Assembly (NCBI GenBank): GCA_030537615.1
Contig: JAUNVP010000001.1
Location: forward strand, 62,001 to 126,000
DNA from: Actinomycetaceae bacterium
Lineage (GTDB): Bacteria; Actinomycetota; Actinomycetes; Actinomycetales; Actinomycetaceae
Direction: 5' to 3'
Length of the DNA: 64,000 nt
Part shown: in pieces, positions 8,661 to 17,368 of the stretch
How the letters are laid out: every line of letters begins with the position of its first letter
Numbering within the stretch: position 1 is the stretch's first letter
Translations under genes and position numbers: made by a program
Notes under the pieces: model-generated
Databases searched by the model: none
Seen by the model: the letters and a program-made list of their open reading frames with translations, nothing else
What the model was told of the DNA's origin: nothing

Positions 8661-9407
8661 CTACGATCTCATTCTCTTAGTCAGCGTGTTGGTTCCCTGC
8701 TCAACGGGACGAATGATCATGGAGTCGATATTGACGTGATCGGGAAGATTAAGACACCACGAAACGGCCTCCGCAATGTCCTCCGCAACGAGTGGCTGGT
8801 TGACACCCTGGTAGACAGCGTCAGCCTTTTCCTGGGAACCGAGACGATTGAGGGAAAACTCCTCCGTGCGCACCATTCCCGGAGCGATCTCCATAATTCG
8901 TACCGGCTCACCGACGAGTTCTTGCCGCATCGTCAGTGGAATCATCCGCTCAGCGTGCTTAGCGGCAACGTAGCCCCCGCCACCTGGGTAGGTGTCGTGA
9001 GCGGCCGTCGACGTCATGAACACGATCGCTCCCCCGCTCTCGCGCATGGCGGGAAGAAGTGCCCGCGTCACGCGCAAGGTCGCCATCACGTTGAGTTCGA
9101 ACATTTTTTCCCAGCGGCCAAAATCGGCCTCGGCGATCGAATCAACACCAAATGCTCCCCCAGCATTATTGACGAGAGCATGGACGGGACCGTTTTCGTT
9201 CACGAACTCGACGAGATGAGCAACCCCAGATTCCGTGGTGAGATCGGCAACGACGAATCGGCATCCCGTCTCCTCAGCAAGTGAGCGCAGACGATCTTCC
9301 CGGCGAGCAACAGCAATGACGTTCCAGCCGGTGTCAATTAGTTTCTTTACAGTGGCTCGTCCGATTCCGGACGATGCACCGGTAACAACGGCATTTCGAT
9401 TCGACAT
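8661..9407 (-). CDS. Short-chain dehydrogenase/reductase (YdfG/classical SDR)
   Basis: 248 aa from the ATG at 9407, which has AGGAGG just upstream; a longer frame adds 16 unlikely residues. Cofactor motif TGASSGIG is near residue 10, NNAGG near 81, and the active site Ser in MTSTAAHD and YVAAKHA (Tyr/Lys) near 150. The Arg pair after the second strand (ARRED) suggests NADP. Relatives act on 3-hydroxy acids or Ser/Thr-type substrates, but the substrate is not certain. Monocistronic. Confidence 0.85.
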   Translation of the reverse strand: MSNRNAVVTGASSGIGRATVKKLIDTGWNVIAVARREDRLRSLAEETGCRFVVADLTTESGVAHLVEFVNENGPVHALVNNAGGAFGVDSIAEADFGRWEKMFELNVMATLRVTRALLPAMRESGGAIVFMTSTAAHDTYPGGGGYVAAKHAERMIPLTMRQELVGEPVRIMEIAPGMVRTEEFSLNRLGSQEKADAVYQGVNQPLVAEDIAEAVSWCLNLPDHVNIDSMIIRPVEQGTNTLTKRMRS

Positions 9408-9462
9408 GGGAGCCTCCTGATTTAGATACCTAATTCCCATCATAGGCTCACGCATATGAGAA

Positions 9463-9493
9463 CGGGCGAGGCAACCATCAGTTGCCTCGCCCG
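9463..9493. terminator. Terminator-like hairpin in a divergent intergenic region
   Basis: Perfect 13-bp stem (cgggcgaggcaac and complement) with a 5-nt loop. It lies upstream of both flanking genes (SDR on minus, pepO on plus), so no visible gene ends into it. A second small stem (gagttga/tcaactc) follows at 9516-9532. Confidence 0.45.
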
Positions 9494-9625
9494 CGCTATC
9501 CCATCAACACAGTGAGAGTTGAGATTCAACTCAACCTCATGGCTAATACTGTAAAAACGCACCGTTGGTATTCGCATAAATTTTCCTGGAAATTTCCTGA
9601 GAAGTTAAAACTGGCACTCATTCAG

Positions 9626-9631
9626 TAGAGT
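9626..9631 (+). promoter_or_regulatory. -10 box for leaderless pepO
   Basis: TAGAGT ends 6 nt before the pepO ATG, the spacing expected if transcription starts at the A of the start codon. GGGACC in between is a poor ribosome site. Confidence 0.45.
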
Positions 9632-9637
9632 GGGACC

Positions 9638-11650
9638 ATGACGATTCAAGACTTCTCTTCACCTGTACTCGATCCCGACGCCATGGATAAGACGGTGTCA
9701 CCGACCGACGACTTCTACCGTCATGCTAACGGCCAGTGGCTGGCTCAACACGAGATTCCCGCTGATCGTCCAGCAGATGGGGCATTCTATGCGCTTCGCG
9801 ACATGTCGGAAGAACGCGTGCGTGAGATCGTGACGACTCTCTCGACCAGTTCCGATGATCCGGACGAACGCAAGCTCGCCGGTCTCTTTGACCAGTTCAT
9901 GAATGAGGACGCCATTAACGCAGCGGGCATTGAACCACTGGTGACCGATTTTGCTCGCATAGAACAGGCTTCGAACGCACATGATCTGGCGCTCGTCATG
10001 GCTCAGCTCCAGCGCACCGGTGTGACTGGAATCATCGAGACTTTCGTCGATGTCGACATGAATGATCCGGAGAATTACACTGTATTTCTCTACCAGGGTG
10101 GGCTTGGTTTGCCTGATGAGTCGTTCTATCGCGAGGATCAGTACGCCCCAATTCGCGATGCGTACGTCAACTACCTCAACGCCAGCGCGCGCCTGATTGC
10201 TGAGCGCGCCGACGTGTCGACCCCACAGCTTATGCGCGAACTGGGCAAAGACTATGGTCAGCGGGTGCTCGACTTTGAGACGAAGATTGCCGAACACCAC
10301 TGGGATAATGTGTCGACCCGCGATGCCGTCAAGAGTAACAACGCACTCCAGCTCAATCAGTTGATCGATGGCTACCCCGGTTTCCCGTGGGGGGAAATGA
10401 TCGATGCGCTCGGCATTGACATGGTGAAGACCCAGAATGTCAATCTTCGTCAGCCCTCGTATGCCGCAGGCGTAACCGAGCTGTGGTCGGACGACAATTT
10501 CGACGATTTGCAACTGTGGCTTGCTGCCCGCATTATCAGTGCGCGTTCACCTTACCTTGCCGATGAGTTCGTCGATGCACACTTTGAATTCAGTCGCGTC
10601 CTCACTGGCGCTACTGAACTGCGGCCTCGCTGGAAGCGCGCGGTCTCTTTTCTCGAAGCTGCCATGGGTGAAGCACTCGGACGAATCTACGTCGAACGTC
10701 ATTTCCCACCCGATTACAAGAACCGTATGGAGCACTTGGTCGCTAAGCTCATCGAAGCCTACCGGCAGTCAATCTCGTCGCTCGATTGGATGAGCGATGC
10801 GACGCGAGACAAGGCCCTGATGAAGCTGAGCCAATTCACTCCTAAGATTGGTTATCCCGATAAGTGGAAAGACTATTCGGCCCTTGAGGTTGGGGCCGAC
10901 CTTGTCGATTCCGTTCGCCAGGCGTCCATCGTTGAGTATGAACGCAATGTGTCGAAGCTCGGTGAACCGGTTGATCGCTCGGAGTGGTTTATGACTCCCC
11001 AAACAGTCAACGCCTACTACAACCCGACGATGAACGAGATCGTTTTTCCCGCCGCGATTTTGCAACCGCCATTTTTCAATCCGGATGCGCCCGACGCGGT
11101 AAATTACGGGGCTATCGGAGCCGTCATCGGGCACGAGATCGGCCACGGCTTTGACGATCAGGGATCGCAATACGACGGGCTTGGTCGTCTCAACAACTGG
11201 TGGAGCGATGAGGATCGCGAGGAGTTCGATCTACGCACGAGCAAACTCATCGAGCAATATTCGCAGTTCTCTCCAGCGGAACTCGATGACGACTACCGCG
11301 TCAACGGAGCACTCACGATCGGGGAGAACATTGGTGATCTCGGGGGCCTGACAATTGCGTGGAAAGCCTACCTGCTTGCGCTGGCGGAAAAGGGGATTGA
11401 CTCCCCCGCAGACGACCGAGCTGATGACTTGAGTGGAGCCGAACAGTTCTTCTACTCGTGGGCCCGTATCTGGCGGTCGAAGTCTCGCAACGAATACGCC
11501 AAGCAACTGCTCGCCACCGATCCCCACTCCCCCGCGGAATTCCGCTGTAACGGTGTCGTGCGCAACGTCGATGTTTTCCACGAAACCTTCGGCACTACAC
11601 CGCAGGACGACATGTGGCTGGCAGAAGATCAGCGCGTCAGCATTTGGTAG
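9638..11650 (+). CDS. pepO: M13-family zinc metallopeptidase (neprilysin-like PepO)
   Basis: 670 aa, full length for bacterial PepO endopeptidases, which cut oligopeptides. The zinc site HEIGH is at about residues 497-501 within IGHEIGHGFDDQGSQYDG, and the third ligand Glu is in GENIGDLGG near 561. NAYYNPTMNEIVFPAAILQP, the family substrate-binding region, lies upstream. There is no signal peptide or membrane anchor, so it is probably cytoplasmic and not surface-bound like neprilysin. It sits directly before pepN, suggesting a peptide-degradation pair, though 140 nt and a small hairpin separate them. Confidence 0.95.
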   Translation: MTIQDFSSPVLDPDAMDKTVSPTDDFYRHANGQWLAQHEIPADRPADGAFYALRDMSEERVREIVTTLSTSSDDPDERKLAGLFDQFMNEDAINAAGIEPLVTDFARIEQASNAHDLALVMAQLQRTGVTGIIETFVDVDMNDPENYTVFLYQGGLGLPDESFYREDQYAPIRDAYVNYLNASARLIAERADVSTPQLMRELGKDYGQRVLDFETKIAEHHWDNVSTRDAVKSNNALQLNQLIDGYPGFPWGEMIDALGIDMVKTQNVNLRQPSYAAGVTELWSDDNFDDLQLWLAARIISARSPYLADEFVDAHFEFSRVLTGATELRPRWKRAVSFLEAAMGEALGRIYVERHFPPDYKNRMEHLVAKLIEAYRQSISSLDWMSDATRDKALMKLSQFTPKIGYPDKWKDYSALEVGADLVDSVRQASIVEYERNVSKLGEPVDRSEWFMTPQTVNAYYNPTMNEIVFPAAILQPPFFNPDAPDAVNYGAIGAVIGHEIGHGFDDQGSQYDGLGRLNNWWSDEDREEFDLRTSKLIEQYSQFSPAELDDDYRVNGALTIGENIGDLGGLTIAWKAYLLALAEKGIDSPADDRADDLSGAEQFFYSWARIWRSKSRNEYAKQLLATDPHSPAEFRCNGVVRNVDVFHETFGTTPQDDMWLAEDQRVSIW

Positions 11651-11725
11651 CGATAACCATTTGGCAAAAGATCGTGATTGAAAGAGTGAATTGCCGCCAA
11701 ACGTGACAGACTGGGACTATATCGC

Positions 11726-11754
11726 CCTCCCGCTGTGTCTCTCACTCCGGGAGG
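11726..11754 (+). other. Hairpin between pepO and pepN
   Basis: 7-bp stem cctcccg/cgggagg with a 15-nt loop, 36 nt before the pepN start. Either a weak pepO terminator or part of the pepN leader. Confidence 0.3.
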
Positions 11755-11790
11755 TCTGCCGCACCATCAACTACTGAGACGGGAGCAATC

Positions 11791-14343
11791 ATGCCGGGGC
11801 AGAACTTGACCCGAAGTGAAGCCGAAGAACGAGCGTCAATTGTCACGGTGTACCACTATGACATTTCGTTGAACTTGACGGAAGGATCAGAAACGTTCAC
11901 GTCACGAACCGTGATCGATTTCGATGCCACTGCGGGAGCCGCAACGTTTGTCGATCTCATCGCCGATGAGGTCACGTACCTTGAACTCAATGGCGAAGAG
12001 CGCGACGTTGCCGCTTTTGCCGACTCACGGATCGCACTCGATAATCTCGCCGAACGTAATCAGCTGACCGTTGTCGCCACGTGCCGCTACATGCACACCG
12101 GGGAAGGCTTGCACCGCTTTACCGATCCCGTTGATGGGCGCGACTACTGCTATTCCCAGTTCGAAGTTCCCGATGCGCGACGTGTCTTCGCGGTATTCGA
12201 GCAACCCGACATGAAGGCTCAGTTTACCTTCCATGTGACCACCCCGGCCGACTGGATCGTGCTGTCGAACTCCCCCACCCCCAACCCGCAGGAGGACGGG
12301 GACGTCAAGCACTGGCATTTCAGCGCAACTGAGCAGATCTCGTCCTATATCACCGCGGTGGTCGCAGGTCCCTACGTAGGTAGAACGGGTGCGTTGACAT
12401 CCGTTGACGGTCGGGAAATCCCCCTCGGTGTTTACTGCCGCCAATCCCTACTCGAACACCTCGATGCCGATTGGGTCATGGACGTGACTCGCAAGGGCTT
12501 CGAGTTCTTCGAGCGCGAATATTCGCGGCCCTATCCGTTCCGCAAGTACGACCAGATCTTTGTTCCCGAGTACAACGCGGGCGCCATGGAAAACGCCGGT
12601 TGCGTCACGTTCCGCGACCAGTACATCTTCCGTTCCAAGCCGACTGCCGCGCAGCTCGAAGGACTTGCCAACACGATCCTGCACGAATTGGCGCATATGT
12701 GGTTCGGTGATCTCGTCACCATGCGCTGGTGGAACGATCTGTGGCTCAACGAGTCATTCGCCGAGTTCATGTCGCACCTGTGTCTTGCCGAAGGCACCGA
12801 CGAATGGTCGGATGCGTGGACCGGCTTCATGGCCCGTAAAGACTGGGGACTCACCCAAGACCAGCTTCCCTCCACCCATCCGATCGTCGCCCCGATCCGC
12901 GATCTCGAGGATGTCGAGGTGAACTTTGACGGCATCACCTACGCGAAAGGTGCGGCGGTGCTTCGTCAGCTCGTCAGCTATGTTGGACGTGATAATTTCT
13001 TCCGCGGCCTCAGCGAGTATTTCAACAAGCACGCCTGGATGAACACGACCCTCCCTGATCTCATGACCGAGCTGGAAGCCGCCTCCGGACGCGACCTGGC
13101 TGCGTGGTCGAGAGTCTGGCTAGAAGAGGCCGGTGTGACACTTTTGCGTCCAGAGATCAAGCTGAACGAGGACGGTGTCATTGAGTCTTTGCAGGTGATC
13201 CAAGAACCGTTTACTCCCGGTTCGTCGCTACGCCCTCACCGGCTCGCAGTAGCCGGCTATTCGGAAGTCGAGGGCCGTATCGAACGCGTATTCCACGAAG
13301 AACTCGATGTTGATGGCGACGCAACAACTGTGGAAACCGCCTGCGGAATCCCTCGCCCCGATTTTATTCTCATTAACGACGGCGATCTGGCCTACGCCAA
13401 GGTTCGCCTGGATGATGACTCGTTAGACTTTGCCATCAGGCAGATTGCTGCGTTCCCCGATGCACTCACCCGAGCAATTATTCTTGCCTCAGCGTGGGAT
13501 ATGGTACGCGACGGACAGATGCGAGCCCGCGCCTACTGCGAACTCGCGCTCAGCGCGATCCCATCCGAAACCGACATTACGATGGTGTCGCTGTGGCTCC
13601 GTCATATCGACACGGCCGTCGCGCTGTATGTCGGTTCGGATGAGCAGGATGAGCTTCTGGAGTACGTAGCTGATCGCCTCCTACTGCTGGCGCGTGCCGC
13701 CCGAGCCGAAACGGATCATCAGCGGTTACTCGTGCTCGCTGCAGCTAAACGAGCTCACACCCTCGAACAAGCCGAAGCAATCAACCGCCTGCGTACCGGC
13801 GATGATACGCTCATGGGGCTCGACGTTGACTTTGATTTGACCTGGGAGCTTCTCATTTGCGCGGTGGCTTTCGAGCTAGCCGGCGAAGAGGAGATCGCTT
13901 CCCTACTCAACGATGATCCGACGATGACAGGGCAACAAAAGGCTACCCAAGCTCGCGCTGCTCGCCCAGACCAACACGTCAAGGACGAAGCTTTCTCCGC
14001 CCTCATTTCTGACCAGTCGCTCTCGAACGATATGCGGATCGCCACCGGATTAGGATACTGGACGGGTGCGACGCGCACCCCTGCACTTTTCCGGGCACAC
14101 GCGAAGATCTTCTTCAGTGCGCTCGTGCGCATCTGGGAGGAGAATACCTCCCATACGGCGCAAGACATCGTTGCTCTCGGATTCCCCCGCCAAATTGTTG
14201 GCAGGCTCGCCGATCTCGACATCGTGGCTATGGGCGAACAGTGGTTGTCTGACCATGTGGACGCACCGGCGGGATTGCGTCGTTTGATATCGGAAGAGGT
14301 CGCGGAATCGCAACGCGCAATCCGCGCTCAACACGTCGAATAG
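11791..14343 (+). CDS. pepN: Aminopeptidase N (M1 family)
   Basis: 850 aa, the size of actinobacterial PepN. It removes N-terminal residues from peptides in the cytoplasm. The exopeptidase motif GAMENAG is near residue 263, the zinc motif HELAHMWFGD near 297-306, and the distal Glu in WLNESFAEF near 320. An M1 beta-saddle domain precedes the catalytic domain and an ERAP1-like helical C-terminal domain follows. The ATG has GGGAG upstream. It is probably a partner of pepO in peptide turnover. Confidence 0.96.
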   Translation: MPGQNLTRSEAEERASIVTVYHYDISLNLTEGSETFTSRTVIDFDATAGAATFVDLIADEVTYLELNGEERDVAAFADSRIALDNLAERNQLTVVATCRYMHTGEGLHRFTDPVDGRDYCYSQFEVPDARRVFAVFEQPDMKAQFTFHVTTPADWIVLSNSPTPNPQEDGDVKHWHFSATEQISSYITAVVAGPYVGRTGALTSVDGREIPLGVYCRQSLLEHLDADWVMDVTRKGFEFFEREYSRPYPFRKYDQIFVPEYNAGAMENAGCVTFRDQYIFRSKPTAAQLEGLANTILHELAHMWFGDLVTMRWWNDLWLNESFAEFMSHLCLAEGTDEWSDAWTGFMARKDWGLTQDQLPSTHPIVAPIRDLEDVEVNFDGITYAKGAAVLRQLVSYVGRDNFFRGLSEYFNKHAWMNTTLPDLMTELEAASGRDLAAWSRVWLEEAGVTLLRPEIKLNEDGVIESLQVIQEPFTPGSSLRPHRLAVAGYSEVEGRIERVFHEELDVDGDATTVETACGIPRPDFILINDGDLAYAKVRLDDDSLDFAIRQIAAFPDALTRAIILASAWDMVRDGQMRARAYCELALSAIPSETDITMVSLWLRHIDTAVALYVGSDEQDELLEYVADRLLLLARAARAETDHQRLLVLAAAKRAHTLEQAEAINRLRTGDDTLMGLDVDFDLTWELLICAVAFELAGEEEIASLLNDDPTMTGQQKATQARAARPDQHVKDEAFSALISDQSLSNDMRIATGLGYWTGATRTPALFRAHAKIFFSALVRIWEENTSHTAQDIVALGFPRQIVGRLADLDIVAMGEQWLSDHVDAPAGLRRLISEEVAESQRAIRAQHVE

Positions 14344-14443
14344 CCTCGAACCTGGACAAACGGCCAGTTCTGCGGGTGATTTCGTTCACAACGGGGTATC
14401 CTCGATGTGTGGGCTTTTCGTGCCATGATGCTAGGAGTCAATG

Positions 14444-14689
14444 ATGAGTGAAGTCGCTGCGGACAAAGCCGCAAAAATCGTAGCAGGACTCGGCGGACGA
14501 GAGAACATTGAGTTTCTGGAAGCATGTATTACGCGCCTACGAGCTCAAGTACGGGACCCTCAAGCAGTTGACGACGAAGCACTCAAGGAAGCGGGTGCGT
14601 TCGGAGTGGTCAAGGTCGGCTCAGCTATCCAAGTCGTTGTTGGCCCCGAGGCAGACGATATTGCTGACGCAGTGGGCTCCGTCAAATAA
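14444..14689 (+). CDS. PTS EIIB protein, glucose/GlcNAc family, standalone
   Basis: 81 aa from the second of two adjacent ATGs, which puts AGGAG at 6 nt (the first ATG at 14441 is also possible). Phospho-acceptor Cys 28 lies in EACITRLRAQ, the signature of glucose-family IIB domains. The protein takes phosphate from IIA and passes it to sugar entering through a separate IIC. Its stop overlaps the next gene's start by one base, so IIB and IIA are coupled. No IIC gene is in the window. Streptomyces NagF is a comparable one-domain IIB. Confidence 0.88.
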   Translation: MSEVAADKAAKIVAGLGGRENIEFLEACITRLRAQVRDPQAVDDEALKEAGAFGVVKVGSAIQVVVGPEADDIADAVGSVK

Positions 14690-15162
14690 TGATTGATATT
14701 TATTCGCCACTCTCCGGATCGATGCTCCCGCTCGCGGAGGTCAAAGACCCTGTGCTCTCAGAAGGAATCGTGGGCTGGGGGTGTGCTGTCGCTCCGGTTG
14801 AAGAGCGCTGGCACGACGTATGCGCACCGGTTGCCGGCAAACTCCTCAAAGTCCATCCGCACGCATTCATCGTGTTCACCTCCGCAGGTATCGGTATTCT
14901 CGTTCACCTCGGAATCGACACTGTTGGTCTCAAAGGCGAGGGCTTCGACGTCCTCAAGAAGGACGGCGATACGGTTGAGCTTGGAGAGACAGTTGTCCGT
15001 TGGGATTCGGCCGTCGCGATCGAGCGCGGTCTGGCAACTTCGGTGTCGGTTATCGCCTGCGACCTGCCTAAAGACCTCATTCGGCTACACGTACGCAACC
15101 GCGAGACAGTGATCCGTGGAGATCACCTGTTCTCGGTAGCGACACCGGGTGAGGCTCAGTGA
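14689..15162 (+). CDS. crr: PTS EIIA protein (Crr-like, glucose family)
   Basis: 157 aa. It takes phosphate from HPr and gives it to IIB. The active-site His 73 is in ILVHLGIDTVGLKGEGF, and the second conserved His near 58 is in KVHPHAF. Being free-standing it may also regulate other proteins as E. coli Crr does; that is inference. It is coupled to the IIB gene by a one-base overlap. Its last 7 nt overlap the 3' end of the opposing FtsX-type gene. Confidence 0.92.
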   Translation: MIDIYSPLSGSMLPLAEVKDPVLSEGIVGWGCAVAPVEERWHDVCAPVAGKLLKVHPHAFIVFTSAGIGILVHLGIDTVGLKGEGFDVLKKDGDTVELGETVVRWDSAVAIERGLATSVSVIACDLPKDLIRLHVRNRETVIRGDHLFSVATPGEAQ

Positions 15163-16487
15163 GTCTCTGCCAGTAGTCGGCGCTCAACCGGCCGAGTAAT
15201 CTCAGAGGCCACGAAAACCGTAGTCATTCCAAGTGCACAAAACCCGATCACGAGGATCGATCCCGCATTGGTAGATCGGAGAGTACCGACGGTGGAGACA
15301 AAAAGTAGGCCGATTCCAACCGCACTGACGACTATCAGCGAAAGTGGGAGCATAACCTCGGTTCTGCGCGCCCGGTTCAAGAACCGTTGCGAGGCTCCGC
15401 TCAGCAAGAGCGCTCGAGTATGTGCGATTCCATCAATCGTGCGCGTTACCTGAGAAACGGCGGTGGATATCGCGGCGAGGACAAATGTCAAGGCGAGGGT
15501 AATTATCATTCCCTGACCAATGTCCGCGATAAACGTCGCTTCTTCCTTACTCATATCCGGTCCAGCATAGGTGAAGATAGATCCGAGCGGATAGAGGATA
15601 CCTACGATGAATCCAACCAGGCCGACGCTTCCGTAGGCTCGCCACAGGCTACGCGGATCATCCATAATGCGCCGGCCAGCCAGCAGTGCCGATGGAGTGC
15701 GTGCAAGCCGCACGATTGCCCGTCCAATGAGGGATATACCGAAGGTTCCCAAGGCATTAAGCAGGGCGAAGAAAATCCCCATCATGGCCAGTAGAACCAG
15801 TGCAGCAATGTCCTCGCCACTGGCAAAGAGGCCCGGAGATACCCACAGCCAGACGAGAAAGACGATGACTGTGAGGATAGCGCCGATCGGCGAAATCTTT
15901 CTCGCATCGCTTCGGCGCACAACGCCCAGCGGAGTCACCGCTACTTTGCGCATGGCCATCCAGGAGCTGGCGATGGCTAGCAACATCATGACAAGGCAGG
16001 CTGCCAAGAGTAGCCAGATTCCCATCCACATCTCTGCGATGGTCAAGTGGTGCTGTTGGAAGCTGACGAGTTGCCATAGCGGTAGTGTCACCAGATAGAT
16101 GACAATCCCGAGACCGATACCGATGAGTGCGCTCCGAGAGGTTTCAATGACAGATGCGGCCTTTGCCCGCATCGGAGACAAGCCGAGCAGGCGCATGACG
16201 GCGAGATCTTGTGAGCGACGCATGAGGCCGAGCCGAGCCGCCGCCGCTCCCATTGACAAAATTGGAACGACGAGAAGCACGGTTGCAATCGATGCTAAAA
16301 CGACATACGTTCCAGCGCTCTGACCGTACTCTTGCGGATATTCGCTCCGCTCAAAAAATGCGCTGGCCCCGCCAATCACCGTTAAAAACACCGCATGCGG
16401 GAGGGCGAAGGCGAACACTGTCAGGATAAATGTTGCCCGATCACGGCTACGAATCAGCGTTTGCGCTGCCACGAGGGTAGGATTCAT
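15156..16487 (-). CDS. FtsX-type ABC transporter permease
   Basis: 443 aa from the ATG at 16487, chosen because it overlaps the upstream ATPase stop as ATGA; longer frames start inside that gene. About eight hydrophobic segments are visible in two FtsX-like halves (about 15-270 and 280-440), as in lipoprotein-release or antibiotic-export permeases of the MacB/BceB type. It pairs with the ATPase gene just upstream. Cargo unknown; there is no regulator or two-component system alongside to suggest bacitracin sensing. Confidence 0.82.
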   Translation of the reverse strand: MNPTLVAAQTLIRSRDRATFILTVFAFALPHAVFLTVIGGASAFFERSEYPQEYGQSAGTYVVLASIATVLLVVPILSMGAAAARLGLMRRSQDLAVMRLLGLSPMRAKAASVIETSRSALIGIGLGIVIYLVTLPLWQLVSFQQHHLTIAEMWMGIWLLLAACLVMMLLAIASSWMAMRKVAVTPLGVVRRSDARKISPIGAILTVIVFLVWLWVSPGLFASGEDIAALVLLAMMGIFFALLNALGTFGISLIGRAIVRLARTPSALLAGRRIMDDPRSLWRAYGSVGLVGFIVGILYPLGSIFTYAGPDMSKEEATFIADIGQGMIITLALTFVLAAISTAVSQVTRTIDGIAHTRALLLSGASQRFLNRARRTEVMLPLSLIVVSAVGIGLLFVSTVGTLRSTNAGSILVIGFCALGMTTVFVASEITRPVERRLLAETH

Positions 16488-17212
16488 CGAACATCGCCCT
16501 CTGGCTGAATCAGGCCGTCTTTCATGCGAATGGTATGCGGCAACATCGCGGCCACGCCCGGATCGTGGGTAACGAGTACCAGGGTGGCACCAGTTTTCCC
16601 ACACGATTGAATTAGTAGATTCATGATTTCTCGCCCCGTGGCTTGATCGAGTGCACCAGTCGGTTCATCGGCAAATACCACGGCGGGATTGGTCACGAGT
16701 GCACGCGCAATCGCGATGCGTTGGGCCTGTCCTCCTGACATTTGGCCCGGGCGGGATCCGGAAAGTTCTCGCAGTCCGAGCTGATCGAGAATACCGTTGG
16801 CGCTTGCAATGGCATCGGAGCGGCTCCGGCCCGACAGCATGAGCGGTAGCGCAATGTTCTCTTCGCCGGTGAGTTCGGGAAGTAGTTGATCATCTTGGAA
16901 GACGAAACCGAATTGGTCGAGTCTCAGCTGCGAACGTGCACGCTCTCCCAGGGAGGTGATGTCGGTATCGGCGAGGGTAATGGATCCGGAGGTTGGTTTA
17001 ATAATTCCCGCCATGCAGTGTAAGAGAGTGGTTTTACCGCAGCCGGAGGGCCCCATGAGAGCGATTTGGCAACCGGCTGGAAGGCCCAGATCTATTCCTT
17101 GCAGGGCCGGAACTCGGGTGGTTCCGCGCAGATATTCTTTAGTGACCCCACGCACGACAAGATCGCCGTGTGTTGTAGCTGATGTGTGTCGGACATGGTG
17201 TTTTTCTCTCAT
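16484..17212 (-). CDS. ABC exporter ATP-binding protein (LolD/MacB type)
   Basis: 242 aa. Walker A GPSGCGKTT is near residue 55, the signature is MSGGQAQR, Walker B is VVFADEPTGALD, and the switch His is in VTHDPG. The sequence ADEPTGALD is characteristic of the LolD/FtsE/MacB group that works with FtsX-like permeases. The ribosome site before the first ATG is weak. It starts the two-gene operon with the permease. Confidence 0.88.
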   Translation of the reverse strand: MREKHHVRHTSATTHGDLVVRGVTKEYLRGTTRVPALQGIDLGLPAGCQIALMGPSGCGKTTLLHCMAGIIKPTSGSITLADTDITSLGERARSQLRLDQFGFVFQDDQLLPELTGEENIALPLMLSGRSRSDAIASANGILDQLGLRELSGSRPGQMSGGQAQRIAIARALVTNPAVVFADEPTGALDQATGREIMNLLIQSCGKTGATLVLVTHDPGVAAMLPHTIRMKDGLIQPEGDVR

Positions 17213-17312
17213 GTCTCAATCATCAACAAACCGCTTGCCCGGCGGAATCGGGCGTTCCCCTTGTTGATCCCCGATTCTTTCCGCTACTCCCCTAGGGGAT
17301 ACCTCGATCACT

Positions 17313-17340
17313 ATCGGGGCTACCATGTGATAGCCCCGAT
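17313..17340 (-). terminator. Terminator after malQ
   Basis: Perfect 10-bp stem (atcggggcta with tagccccgat) and 8-nt loop, 29 nt beyond the malQ stop. A short palindrome, tcccctagggga, lies further downstream near 17288. Confidence 0.6.
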
Positions 17341-17368
17341 CGATCTCGGACACGTGACTGAGCGGCCT

